Origin: Candidatus Streptomyces philanthi
GTDB taxonomy: Bacteria > Actinomycetota > Actinomycetes > Streptomycetales > Streptomycetaceae
Direction: 5' to 3'
Assembly: GCA_018114805.1 (NCBI GenBank)
Contig: CP073042.1
Coordinates: forward strand, 4,757,501 to 4,821,500
Length of the DNA: 64,000 bases
The translations under genes and the position numbers were made by a program. Under the pieces are notes generated by a model. The model ran no database searches, was not told the origin of the DNA, and saw only the letters and a program-made list of their open reading frames with translations. Below, piece by piece: positions 1 to 17,248 of the stretch. Positions within the stretch are counted from its first letter, which is position 1, and every line of letters starts with the position of its first letter.

Positions 1-185
1 GTACTGCTCTTCGGAGCGTGGAACACGCCAAGCGAGGGTTCGTGTTGGGCGCGCTGTTGGGTGTCTGAGGGTACGGCCGTCAGGTTGTGTCTTCGGTTGC
101 CGGCCCCAGTGAACTCGTCTGTTTGGGCGGGGTGGTGGGTGGCTGGTCGTTGTTTGAGAACTGCACAGTGAACGCGAGCATCTGT
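1..185 (+). other. 16S-23S internal transcribed spacer (3' part)
   Basis: The sequence before the 23S rRNA is the 3' part of an rRNA-operon spacer. It includes the actinobacterial TTTGAGAACTGCACAGTG-type segment at about 152-170, just ahead of the mature 23S 5' end. No tRNA is visible in it. The 16S rRNA would lie upstream, outside the window. Confidence 0.85.
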
Positions 186-3305
<3,120 letters not shown>

Positions 3306-3378
3306 TCAGTTGCTCGCGTTCACTGTGTTGGTTCTGAAATAACGACTGTGTTGTTGTCCGGTTGGTTTATTTCATAGT

Positions 3379-3497
3379 GTTTCGGTGGTTATTGCGTTAG
3401 GGAAACGCCCGGTTACATTCCGAACCCGGAAGCTAAGCCTTTCAGCGCCGATGGTACTGCAGGGGGGACCCTGTGGGAGAGTAGGACGCCGCCGAAC
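3379..3497 (+). rRNA. 5S ribosomal RNA
   Basis: About 119 nt. The termini GTTTCGGTGG and CCGCCGAAC pair as the 5S helix I, and the internal CGCCCGGTTACATTCCGAACCCGG and GCGCCGATGGTACTGC segments are typical of actinobacterial 5S rRNA. It sits 73 nt after the 23S, in the standard operon order. Confidence 0.97.
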
Positions 3498-3505
3498 TCC
3501 TTGTA

Positions 3506-3547
3506 AGAAGAGCCTTGTTGGGACCCTGGTACCAACAAGGCTCTTCT
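3506..3547 (+). terminator. rRNA operon terminator hairpin
   Basis: A perfect 16-bp inverted repeat (AGAAGAGCCTTGTTGG, 3506-3521, and its complement, 3532-3547) with a 10-nt loop begins 9 nt after the 5S rRNA. There is no long T tract, as is usual for Streptomyces terminators. Confidence 0.92.
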
Positions 3548-3582
3548 GCGTTGTGCTCCATGCCACTCGGTGTTCATATTTG

Positions 3583-4299
3583 ATGGGCACCATCCGGCCT
3601 ATGCGGACTCCAGCGGATGAGCTGCGACATGAGTTGGCTCGGCCGGGCGTGCGTGCCGGCCACGAGGTGATCGTGCCCTCGTACGACGTGTGCGAGACCG
3701 CCCACGTGGTGCTGGCCCTCGGGGCGGAGCCGGTGTTCGCCGACATAGAACCGGCGTCCTTCTGCCTCGCTCCCGAGGCTGTGGAGGCCGTGGTGACCGA
3801 GCGGACCCGCGCTGTCGTGGCCGTTCACACCTTCGGCCACCCCGCGGACCTGGCCCGCCTGGCTGAGCTGGGCCAGCGGCACCAGCTCACTGTCATCGGG
3901 CACGGCCTGTCCGCCGAGCCGGCCGCCGACATCGCGCGGCGGCAGCAGCACGCCCGCTATCTGAGCGCCCGACTCAGGGGCGTGCTCACCCCGCCGACGC
4001 GTTCCGCGGTGGCGCACGGGTTTCAGCAGTACGTGGTGCGGGTGCCGGGCAACGGCAGGCCGGACCGGGATGCGTTCGCCCGTGCTCTGCGCGCCCGCGG
4101 TGTCGATTGTCGCGTTCCCGTACAGACCCCGGTGCACCGCAGTGCGGCGTTCCGGCGTGACGTGTGGCTGGTCGAGACGGAGCGGGCCGCCGACCAGTGC
4201 CTGGCGCTGCCGGTCGCGGCCGGGATGTCGCGGCGCGAGGTGCAGCGCGTTGTCGCCGCCTGCAACGCGCTCGGTGGGCTTTTGCAGCCCGCCTCGTGA
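3583..4299 (+). pseudogene. DegT/DnrJ/EryC1/StrS aminotransferase remnant lacking the PLP-lysine region
   Basis: The 238-residue product is recognisably a sugar-aminotransferase-family protein. It has GHEVIVPSYDVCETAHVVLA, then ALGAEPVFADIE, TRAVVAVHTFGHPADL and a C-terminal domain ending in CLALPVAAGMSRREVQRVV. Family members are usually 360-400 residues. Here the N-terminus is short and the protein jumps from the VIGHG segment straight to the RRQQHARYL helix. That removes roughly 100 residues that normally hold the SxK lysine binding pyridoxal phosphate, so catalysis is not expected. The frame itself is clean, so this may be a conserved non-enzymatic relative rather than recent decay. ATG 3583 was chosen because it is the first start after the terminator; it has no good ribosome binding site. 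Confidence 0.7.
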
Positions 4300-4391
4300 A
4301 TTCGGGTTCGACCTCGTGGTGGCGGGTGTGGTACTTACTCGGCTTGGTCAGAAGCGCTCGTGAGTTCGGGTAGGATTGTTTCCTTCTCTGC

Positions 4392-4464
4392 CCCCCAATA
4401 GGTCAGTCGGCAGAGCGTCTCCATGGTAAGGAGAAGGTCTACGGTTCGATTCCGTATTGGGGCT
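4392..4464 (+). tRNA. tRNA-Thr (anticodon GGU), with two stem mismatches
   Basis: It folds as a 73-nt tRNA: acceptor 4392-4398 with 4457-4463, D arm 4401-4416, anticodon stem 4418-4422 with 4430-4434, loop ATGGTAA with anticodon GGT at 4425-4427, and a perfect T arm 4440-4456 with TTCGATT loop. No CCA is encoded. The anticodon and T arms are flawless, but acceptor pair 1-72 is C-C and D-stem pair 11-24 is G-G. The preceding G4390 and extra Cs suggest the ancestral 5' end was GCCCCAA, changed by an insertion or misread. Confidence 0.88.
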
Positions 4465-4478
4465 CGATAGAAAAGAGA

Positions 4479-4510
4479 AAGAGGCCCTCACCGTCTGGTG
4501 GGGGCCTCTT
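4479..4510. terminator. bidirectional terminator between tRNA-Thr and osaC
   Basis: A 14-bp stem (AAGAGGCCCTCACC, 4479-4492, pairing with 4497-4510 through one G-U pair) has a 4-nt loop. It ends with A-rich sequence on one side and TT on the other. It separates the plus-strand tRNA from the converging osaC reading frame, whose stop lies 36 nt away. Confidence 0.88.
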
Positions 4511-4545
4511 CGCGTTGCGGTCGGCTTGCGCCGGTCGTCGCTCGA

Positions 4546-7194
4546 TCAGGTGGTCTGCGGTTCGCGCTGCGGCTCGGGGACCCGCATGGCGAGGATGGCC
4601 ATGTCGTCCGACGCCGGTTGGGCGGCGAAGCGTTCCACCGCGCGCAGCACGCGGGCGGCGACCGCGCCTGCCGTCAGGCCCGTACACGTGGTGAGCACGT
4701 CGACCAGCCCGTCGTCGCCGAGCATGCGGGTGCCCTCGCGGCGCTCGGTGACACCGTCGGTGACGCACAACAGCACGTCGCCGGGGGCGAGGGACACGGT
4801 CTGCTCGTACAGCTCCAGGTCGTCCATGACGCCGAGCAGCGGCTGCGGTTCGGCCGCCGCCTCGACGTCGCCGGTCTGACGCAGCCGCAGGGGCAGCGGG
4901 TGGCCGGCGCAGACGATCTTGAGGGTGGCGCTGTCGTCCTCCTGTGGCCACAGCTCGCCGTAGAGCAGGGTCAGGAAGCGGCTGCGGGCGCCCTCGTCGA
5001 GGATGGCGGCGTTCAGGCGCTCCAGTACAGCCGGGCCGCCGAAGCCCTCGCGGGCGAGCAGCCGCAGCGCGTGGCGGGCCAGCCCGGTGACGGCCGCGGC
5101 CTCCGGGCCGGTTCCGCACACGTCGCCGATGGCGAAGCCGTAGGCGCCGTCGCGGATCGGGAAGAGGTCGTAGAAGTCGCCGCCGACCTCGTTGCCCTCC
5201 CCGGCGGCGCGGTAGATGACCTCGACTTCGACGCCCGGCACGTCCGGCAGCTCCGGCGGCAGCAGGCTGCGCTGGAGGGACTGGCTGATGGCCGTGCGCT
5301 CGGAGTACAGGCGAGCGTTGTCCAGGGCGAGGGCGGCTCGGCGCGAGAGGTCCTCGGCGAGTTCGAGGATCTCCTGCCTGAAGTGCTCGTCGGTGGGCTT
5401 GCCGAGGGTGAGCATGCCGATGACGCGGTTGCGGGCCACGAGCGGTAGCACCACCGTCTCGCCGCCGACCGCGGAGGCCGTGGCCAGGGACGTGCCGGGG
5501 CCGGTGGCCGGGCGCACCGAATCGCCGAGGCCCAGGCTGCGCAGTGAGGTGCGCAGCGCGGCGGCGTGCGTCGGCGCGGTCCACACCTGCGCGCCGGGCG
5601 TGGTCACCGGCTCCGGTGGGTCGACCTTGGCGAGCAGCGCCTTGAGGCCGTCGATGCGGTCCTCGTCCTCGTGCAGTACGTAGGACAGCTCGGGCTCGGA
5701 CGCCGGGTCGGCGATGGTGTAGACGGCGCACCAGGTGGCCAGCGTCGGCACCGTCATCTGGGCCATCAGCGCGAGCGTCTGGTCCCGGTCCAGGGTGCCG
5801 GCAAGCAGGTCGGAGGCCTCGACGAGGAAGGAGAGTGAGCCGCGGCGCAGCCGCTCCAGCTCGGTCAGCCGGGCGGACTCGACGGCCAGGGCGATGCGGT
5901 CGGCGGCGAATTGCAGCCGCAGCGCCTCCTCGTTGCTGTACCGGCCGGGGGCCTCGGCGGCGACGCCGAGCGAGCCGGTCAGCCGGCCCTCGACCTTGAG
6001 CGGGACGGTGACGACCGAGCGCATGCCGGTGTTGTTGAGCAGCGGCACCGTGCCCGGCACGGCGCTCAGGTCCTCGTGGACGGCGGGCATCCGGGCCGAT
6101 CCGTACAGCCCCGAGCCGGCCTCGACGGGCACCCGGGCGAAGCGCTGGCGGGAGGAGGGAAGGCCGGTGGAGGCGCGGACTTCGAGTTCGGTCTCGTCGT
6201 CGGTGGCGAGCAGGAGGTAGGCGCTGTCGCCGTCGAGCATGTCCCGGGCCCGCTCCACGGTGCGCTGGAGTAGTCCGTCGAGGTCGTCCGGGGCCGGGGA
6301 GCCGATGAAGACCTCGAACGCGTCGGTCGCCGTGCCCCGCTCGGACGCGGGGGCGCGCGAGGGGGTCTGCAGGACGGCGCGCTCGTGGTCGCGTACGAGC
6401 AGGCAGACGGTGGACGGGGCGCCGTCGGCGTCGCGGACCCGCAGGTGCGAGGCGTAGACGGGGATGACGCGGCCGTCGGCGCCGCGGATGCCGTACGAGC
6501 CCTCCCAGCGGGAGAGCTGGAGGGCTTCGGCGATGCCGGTGCTGGTGCCCGGGGTGTGGGACCAGGCCGCGAAGTCCGTGAGCTGCTTCCCCGTGACCTG
6601 CTCGGGGCTGAAGCCGAAGAGGTCCTGTGCGTCCTCGTTCCAGGAGCTGATGCCGCCGAGGCTGTCGATCTGGATGGCCGCGACCCGCACCCGGGCGTCG
6701 GTGACCGGCAGCGCGCCGACGGGCAGCGCGGGGCCGGCGGAGCGGGTGCCGGCGGGCCGGTCGGGCAGGTCGAGCTGGAACCAGACCTGCTTGTTGGTGG
6801 CGGTGTACTCCACGCCCCAGCGGGAGGCCAGAGCCGCGCACAGCAGGAGGCCGCGCCCGCCCTCCCGGTCCGGGCTGCCGAACTGGACGCCGGCGCTCTG
6901 GAGCGGGACCTCGCGCTCCGGATAGCGGTCGCCGACCTCGACGCGTACGCCGGTGTCGGTGCGCATGCAGGCCACGTCGGCGGCGGTCCCGGCGTGCACC
7001 ACGGCGTTGGTGACGAGTTCGCTGGTCAGTACCACGGCGTCGTCGACGACGTCGGTGAACCCCCAGCCCTGGAGCGTGTCGCGGACGAAGGCGCGGGCGG
7101 AGGTGACCGAGCGGCCGACCGGGTCGAAGGTGGCGGCTGCCCGCGCGGTGATCACAGGTCTCCTCATACGTGTCTCGGCGATCTGCTCACACAT
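4546..7194 (-). CDS. osaC: OsaC-like multidomain regulator: RsbW-type kinase, PAS, GAF and PP2C phosphatase
   Basis: The 882-residue cytoplasmic protein has an N-terminal anti-sigma-factor-type ATPase (about 15-145; SELVTNAVVHAG N-box and GGRGLLL G-box) and a PAS domain (about 168-270). Two GAF-like sensor domains follow (about 290-450 and 460-640), then a SpoIIE/PP2C serine phosphatase (about 660-875) with the metal-binding aspartates of GGDFYD, GDVCGTG, TDGVTE and SDDMAIL. This is the architecture of S. coelicolor OsaC, which returns the osmotic sigma factor SigB to resting levels after stress. The neighbouring osaA-osaB pair supports that identity. Start 7194 is chosen for a GGAGGGG ribosome binding site about 8 nt upstream; an ATG at 7167 is weaker. 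It is transcribed divergently from osaA, and no lesion was seen. Confidence 0.9.
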   Translation of the reverse strand: MCEQIAETRMRRPVITARAAATFDPVGRSVTSARAFVRDTLQGWGFTDVVDDAVVLTSELVTNAVVHAGTAADVACMRTDTGVRVEVGDRYPEREVPLQSAGVQFGSPDREGGRGLLLCAALASRWGVEYTATNKQVWFQLDLPDRPAGTRSAGPALPVGALPVTDARVRVAAIQIDSLGGISSWNEDAQDLFGFSPEQVTGKQLTDFAAWSHTPGTSTGIAEALQLSRWEGSYGIRGADGRVIPVYASHLRVRDADGAPSTVCLLVRDHERAVLQTPSRAPASERGTATDAFEVFIGSPAPDDLDGLLQRTVERARDMLDGDSAYLLLATDDETELEVRASTGLPSSRQRFARVPVEAGSGLYGSARMPAVHEDLSAVPGTVPLLNNTGMRSVVTVPLKVEGRLTGSLGVAAEAPGRYSNEEALRLQFAADRIALAVESARLTELERLRRGSLSFLVEASDLLAGTLDRDQTLALMAQMTVPTLATWCAVYTIADPASEPELSYVLHEDEDRIDGLKALLAKVDPPEPVTTPGAQVWTAPTHAAALRTSLRSLGLGDSVRPATGPGTSLATASAVGGETVVLPLVARNRVIGMLTLGKPTDEHFRQEILELAEDLSRRAALALDNARLYSERTAISQSLQRSLLPPELPDVPGVEVEVIYRAAGEGNEVGGDFYDLFPIRDGAYGFAIGDVCGTGPEAAAVTGLARHALRLLAREGFGGPAVLERLNAAILDEGARSRFLTLLYGELWPQEDDSATLKIVCAGHPLPLRLRQTGDVEAAAEPQPLLGVMDDLELYEQTVSLAPGDVLLCVTDGVTERREGTRMLGDDGLVDVLTTCTGLTAGAVAARVLRAVERFAAQPASDDMAILAMRVPEPQREPQTT

Positions 7195-7332
7195 GTCGCA
7201 GCGCCCCTCCGATGCCCTAGCCGAATGCCAGGTTACTTACCTTCGCCGTGCGCGGCCGTGCGCGCGGATGCCGGTCGCCTGTGATTCCACCCCGAGCGCG
7301 TCCCCGACGGTGTGCGATGCTGCCGAACTGTT

Positions 7333-7350
7333 ATGGCCTGGTTGGGCCAT
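7333..7350. promoter_or_regulatory. dyad in the osaC-osaA divergent promoter region
   Basis: ATGGCC and GGCCAT flank a 6-nt centre (TGGTTG), a perfect 6+6 dyad roughly midway between the divergent starts of osaC (7194) and osaA (7417). It could be an operator shared by the two genes. That is inference from symmetry and position only. Confidence 0.35.
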
Positions 7351-7416
7351 GGTGAAACACTGGAAAGGCTCAAAAGAGAGCCCGACGAGGATGGTCGACC
7401 CTGCGGGAGGCATACG

Positions 7417-12930
<5,514 letters not shown>

Positions 12931-13151
12931 CGGAGCGTACGCGATGGGGGCGGCGCCCCGCGGTTTCGTTGACTGACCGTGGCCAAACACGTGTGGAAAC
13001 GCGGCATTCGGGGAACCTTCTCGCTCTCCGCCGCGTTTCCGCTATGTGCACAGTGACATCGCGGTGACAGGGTGTGGCGAGCAGCGGGGTGCGGCTACCA
13101 TGACCGGCACAAGGGCGGGCGGCGTAAGGGAGTCGCCCCCTGGGGCGGCGC

Positions 13152-13197
13152 CCGGTGCATCCCCCGGCACTTCGAGCTGGGGGGACCCCATGCCGGG
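13152..13197. repeat. nested inverted repeat upstream of osaB
   Basis: CCCCCGGC (13161-13168) pairs with GCTGGGGG (13176-13183) across a 7-nt loop, with one G-T pair. Outer arms CCCGGTGCAT and ATGCCGGG extend the structure. It ends 16 nt before the osaB start, so it may affect osaB translation or terminate upstream transcription. No T tract follows it. Confidence 0.6.
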
Positions 13198-13213
13198 GCG
13201 AGGAGGGCGAGGC

Positions 13214-13888
13214 ATGGTGCAGAAGGCCAAGATCCTCCTGGTCGATGACCGGCCGGAGAACCTGCTGGCGTTGGAGGCCATTCTCTCCGCGCTGGACCAG
13301 ACGCTGGTGCGGGCATCGTCCGGGGAGGAAGCGCTCAAGGCGCTGTTGACGGACGACTTCGCGGTCATCCTGTTGGACGTTCAGATGCCCGGCATGGACG
13401 GCTTCGAGACGGCCGCGCACATCAAGCGCCGGGAGCGGACCCGGGACATTCCGATCATCTTTCTCACGGCGATCAACCACGGCCCGCACCACACCTTCCG
13501 TGGGTACGCGGCGGGCGCGGTGGACTACATCTCCAAGCCCTTCGACCCGTGGGTGCTGCGCGCCAAGGTCTCGGTCTTCGTCGACCTGTACATGAAGAAC
13601 TGTCAGTTGCGCGAGCAGGCGGCGCTGCTGCGGCTCCAGTTGGACAGCGGTCAGCCGGTCGCCGACGCCAAAGAGCCGGCGGGCCTGCTGGCCGAGCTCT
13701 CGGCGCGACTGGCGGCCGTGGAGGAGCAGGCCGAGGCGCTGTCCAAGCAACTCGACGAGAGCGCGGACGCGGCCGCCCTGGCGACGGCCGCGCACCTGGA
13801 GCGCAAGCTCACCGGGTTGCGGCGGGCGCTCGACGCGCTGGAGCCGGGCGCGGGCAACGGCGCCGGCGCCGTGCCCTCGCAGAGCTGA
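13214..13888 (+). CDS. osaB: OsaB-like response regulator
   Basis: The 224-residue protein has an N-terminal receiver domain: acidic pair in LLVDDRPENL, acceptor Asp in ILLDVQMPGMDGFE (about residue 55) and the conserved Lys of YISKPFDPWVL. A leucine-rich coiled coil (about 140-210, LREQAALLRLQL then VEEQAEALSKQL) follows instead of a DNA-binding domain. In S. coelicolor the orphan-like regulator OsaB is required for aerial growth at high osmolarity and acts with OsaA. Start 13214 (MVQKAKILLVDD) is preceded by GGAGGGCGAGG; a longer upstream frame exists but is low-complexity and runs through the inverted repeat. Output through the coiled coil, perhaps by partner binding, is inferred. Confidence 0.9.
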   Translation: MVQKAKILLVDDRPENLLALEAILSALDQTLVRASSGEEALKALLTDDFAVILLDVQMPGMDGFETAAHIKRRERTRDIPIIFLTAINHGPHHTFRGYAAGAVDYISKPFDPWVLRAKVSVFVDLYMKNCQLREQAALLRLQLDSGQPVADAKEPAGLLAELSARLAAVEEQAEALSKQLDESADAAALATAAHLERKLTGLRRALDALEPGAGNGAGAVPSQS

Positions 13889-14236
13889 CCACGGCGCGCG
13901 GACGGGGTGAGCCGACCGGGTGCGCGGCCGGTCGCGCGGGCCGGGGCCCGGTGACCCACCGTCGCGGGCACCGGCTGCCGGCCCCTCGTCGTGACCAGCA
14001 CGCCCCCGACGGACGTGCCCGTGGCCCACGCCCGCGAGGCGCCCCGGCCGTGCCGCCCAGACGCTGGCCCTCCCTCAGCCCCCGTGCGCCACGCCCGGTC
14101 TGACACCCCCTCGCCCGCCACCGCGGCTCCGTCCGCCCCGGCCTCCCGCGGCGCGAACGCTCCGCTGGCTCCGCCAGCCACACGGCAAACCGTGGGCGTG
14201 CGTGCCCCATACGGCCGACGCGGGTAATCTCGGCGC
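13889..14236 (+). other. intergenic region between osaB and ftsK
   Basis: These 348 bp are C-rich and hold no convincing gene. Near the end is a short hairpin (CGCTGGCTCCGCCAGC-like, about 14163-14178). A TAATCT box lies exactly 6 nt before the ftsK ATG. Confidence 0.6.
14225..14230 (+). promoter_or_regulatory. candidate -10 box of leaderless ftsK promoter
   Basis: TAATCT followed by 6 nt and then the ftsK ATG would place the transcript start at the A of the start codon. This is the known TAnnnT layout of leaderless Streptomyces messages. It agrees with the absence of a ribosome binding site. No clear -35 element was seen. Confidence 0.55.
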
Positions 14237-17062
14237 ATGGCTTCTCGTACGTCCGGCAAGGGTTTCCCGAGCGCGGCGGGCACCTCGAAGCAGTCCGCCG
14301 GACGCGCCGCGGGCGCTGCGAAGAAGGCCGCAGCGAAACCGCCCGCGAAGAAGGCCGCGGTCAAGAAGGCGCCCCCCAGGAAGTCCGCGCCCGCGAAGAA
14401 GGCCCCGGCGAAGAAGGCGCCTGCCAAGGCCGCGCCGTCGCCCACGGGCGGCATCCTGCGGATGCTCCGCGCGATCTCGCGGGGCCTGGCGCGCGCGGTC
14501 GGGGCGGTCTTCCGGGGCATAGGGCGCGGCGCGTGCGGCCTCGACCCGGCGCACTGCAAGGACGGCCTGGCGCTGCTGCTGTTCGGGGTGGCGCTCGTGG
14601 TCGCCGCCGGCACCTGGTCGAACCTGGACGGGCCGGTCGGCGACCTGGTCGAGATGCTGGTGACGGTGACGTTCGGGCGGCTCGACCTGGTGGTGCCGAT
14701 CCTGTTCGCCATCATGGCCATGCGGCTGTTCCGGCATCCGGAGAAGCCCGAGGCCAACGGGCGCATCGTGGTCGGCCTGTCCGCGCTGGTCCTCGGCGTC
14801 CTCGGGCAGGTGCACATCGCGTGCGGCGCCCCGGGCCGGGACGAGGGCACCGAGGCCATGCAGGACGCGGGCGGCCTGATCGGCTGGGCCGCCTCCAAGC
14901 CGTTGATCTTCACGGTGCGCGAGGCGCTCGCCGTGCCGCTGCTGGTCCTGATCACGATCTTCGGTCTGCTCGTGGTGACCGCGACGCCGGTGAACACCAT
15001 CCCGCAGCGGGTGCGCCAGCTCATGGTCAGGCTCGGGTTCATCGACGACGCGGCCTCCACCTCGCACGAGATGCTCGACTCGGAGGCGTACGAGGACGAG
15101 GAGTACGCGGACCAGTGGCGGCAGCAGCCGTCCGCCCGGCGTCCGCGACGGGGCGCGCGCGGGCGCGACGAGGGTGGCGCGGAGGCGGAGCGCGCGGAGG
15201 AGGAGGCGATCAGCAAACGGCGCAAGCCCCATCGGGCCGCCGTCGCGGACACCGACGACGTGGAGCCGCCGCAGAGCAGGCCGATGGACGCGGTGGACGT
15301 GGCGGCCGCGGCCGCCGCCTCGCTGGACGGGGCGGTGCTGGACGGCGTGCAGCCCTCGCCGTTGGTCGCCGGGCTCAGCAGCGGCATCAGCACCGACTCC
15401 GGCGCGGCGCTGCCCAGCGCGCGCGGTGCGCGGGGAGGCGCGGACCGGGACGGCGCGGGTGGGCAGCAGGGCAGCGCGGTGGAGCAGGTGCCCGACCTCA
15501 CCCGCGCCACGCCCGAGCCCCCGTACCTGCCCGAGCGCCCCGGCGGCCTCCAGCCGCGCGCCGAGCAGTTGCAGCTCGCCGGCGACATCACGTACGCGCT
15601 GCCCTCGCTCGACCTGCTGGAGCGGGGCGGCCCGGGCAAGACCCGCAGCGCGGCCAACGACGCCGTGGTGGCCTCGCTGACGACGGTGTTCACCGAGTTC
15701 AAGGTGGACGCCTCCGTCACCGGCTTCACCCGCGGTCCGACGGTGACCCGGTACGAGGTGGAGCTGGGCCCGGCCGTCAAGGTCGAGCGGATCACGGCGC
15801 TGACCAAGAACATCGCGTACGCCGTCGCCAGCCCCGACGTGCGCATCATCAGCCCGATCCCCGGCAAGTCCGCGGTCGGCATCGAGATCCCCAACACCGA
15901 CCGCGAGATGGTCAACGTCGGTGACGTGCTGCGGCTGGCCGACTCGGCCGGCGACGAGCACCCGATGCTGGTGGCGCTTGGCAAGGACGTCGAGGGCGGC
16001 TACGTGATGGCCAACCTGGCGAAGATGCCGCACGTGCTGGTGGCGGGCGCGACCGGTTCGGGCAAGTCCTCGTGCATCAACTGTCTGATCACCTCGATCA
16101 TGATGCGGGCCACGCCCGAGGACGTGCGCATGGTCCTCGTGGACCCCAAGCGCGTCGAGCTGACCGCGTACGAGCGCATCCCGCACCTGATCACGCCGAT
16201 CATCACCAACCCGAAGCGGGCCGCCGAGGCGCTGCAGTGGGTGGTGCGCGAGATGGACCTGCGCTACGACGACCTGGCCGCCTACGGCTTCCGGCACATC
16301 GACGACTTCAACGCCGCGGTGCGCTCGGGCAAGGTCAGCCCGCCGGACGGCAGCGAGCGCGAGCTGACGCCGTATCCGTACCTGCTGGTCATCGTGGACG
16401 AGCTGGCGGACCTGATGATGGTGGCGCCGCGCGACGTGGAGGACGCGATCGTGCGCATCACGCAACTCGCGCGGGCGGCGGGCATCCACCTGGTGCTGGC
16501 GACGCAGCGGCCATCGGTTGACGTCGTCACCGGCCTGATCAAGGCGAACGTGCCGTCCCGGCTCGCGTTCGCGACCTCCTCGCTGGCCGACAGCCGGGTC
16601 ATCCTCGACCAGCCGGGCGCGGAGAAGCTCATCGGCAAGGGCGACGGGCTCTTCCTGCCGATGGGGGCGAACAAGCCGGTCCGGATGCAGGGCGCCTTCG
16701 TCACCGAGGAGGAGGTAGGCGCCGTGGTCCGGCACTGCAAGGACCAGATGGCGCCGGTCTTCCGCGATGACGTGACGGTGGGCACGGCGAAGAAGAAGGA
16801 GATCGACGAGGACATCGGCGACGACCTCGACCTGCTGTGCCAGGCCGCCGAACTGGTGGTGTCCACGCAGTTCGGTTCCACCTCGATGTTGCAGCGTAAG
16901 CTGCGGGTGGGCTTCGCGAAGGCGGGCCGGTTGATGGACCTGATGGAGTCGCGGAACATCGTGGGGTCCAGCGAGGGCTCCAAGGCGCGTGACGTTCTCG
17001 TCAAACCGGACGAACTGGATGGGGTGCTGGCCGTTATCCGTGGCGAGGAACACTCGTCATAA
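14237..17062 (+). CDS. ftsK: FtsK/SpoIIIE-type DNA translocase
   Basis: The 941-residue septal motor pumps chromosomal DNA out of closing septa, in Streptomyces mainly during spore formation. The N-terminal 70 residues are a Lys/Ala/Pro-rich tail. About four membrane helices follow (roughly 112-260; LALLLFGVALVVAAGTW, LVVPILFAIMAMRLF, then others), then an acidic linker. The motor has a Walker A (VAGATGSGKSS, near 603), Walker B (YLLVIVDELADL, near 720) and the RPSVDVVTGLIKANVPSR motif. The C-terminal gamma winged helix (about 862-938, STSMLQRKLRVGFAKAGRLMD) reads orienting DNA sites. Length is normal for the genus and no lesion was seen. The start is fixed by the leaderless -10 geometry. Confidence 0.96.
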   Translation: MASRTSGKGFPSAAGTSKQSAGRAAGAAKKAAAKPPAKKAAVKKAPPRKSAPAKKAPAKKAPAKAAPSPTGGILRMLRAISRGLARAVGAVFRGIGRGACGLDPAHCKDGLALLLFGVALVVAAGTWSNLDGPVGDLVEMLVTVTFGRLDLVVPILFAIMAMRLFRHPEKPEANGRIVVGLSALVLGVLGQVHIACGAPGRDEGTEAMQDAGGLIGWAASKPLIFTVREALAVPLLVLITIFGLLVVTATPVNTIPQRVRQLMVRLGFIDDAASTSHEMLDSEAYEDEEYADQWRQQPSARRPRRGARGRDEGGAEAERAEEEAISKRRKPHRAAVADTDDVEPPQSRPMDAVDVAAAAAASLDGAVLDGVQPSPLVAGLSSGISTDSGAALPSARGARGGADRDGAGGQQGSAVEQVPDLTRATPEPPYLPERPGGLQPRAEQLQLAGDITYALPSLDLLERGGPGKTRSAANDAVVASLTTVFTEFKVDASVTGFTRGPTVTRYEVELGPAVKVERITALTKNIAYAVASPDVRIISPIPGKSAVGIEIPNTDREMVNVGDVLRLADSAGDEHPMLVALGKDVEGGYVMANLAKMPHVLVAGATGSGKSSCINCLITSIMMRATPEDVRMVLVDPKRVELTAYERIPHLITPIITNPKRAAEALQWVVREMDLRYDDLAAYGFRHIDDFNAAVRSGKVSPPDGSERELTPYPYLLVIVDELADLMMVAPRDVEDAIVRITQLARAAGIHLVLATQRPSVDVVTGLIKANVPSRLAFATSSLADSRVILDQPGAEKLIGKGDGLFLPMGANKPVRMQGAFVTEEEVGAVVRHCKDQMAPVFRDDVTVGTAKKKEIDEDIGDDLDLLCQAAELVVSTQFGSTSMLQRKLRVGFAKAGRLMDLMESRNIVGSSEGSKARDVLVKPDELDGVLAVIRGEEHSS

Positions 17063-17248
17063 GGTTGCGGGCAACCGTTTCCTCTGCTGATACGTCAAGT
17101 TGAGGGAGGCGTTCGACGCTGCCTACAGTCGGGACCCGTGCGGCCATTCCGATGGCGTACAAAGTCCGGCCTCCCGCTTGCCCGACCCTTTCGTACCACC
17201 CCTAGACTGAACCTCCAGCAGGTGGCTACACGCTCGAAAGGCACCCTC

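Noticed and set aside
13651-17053. Long open frames antisense to ftsK (777 and 992 codons)
   Set aside because: Shadow frames of a strongly biased gene; the ftsK protein is complete on the plus strand.
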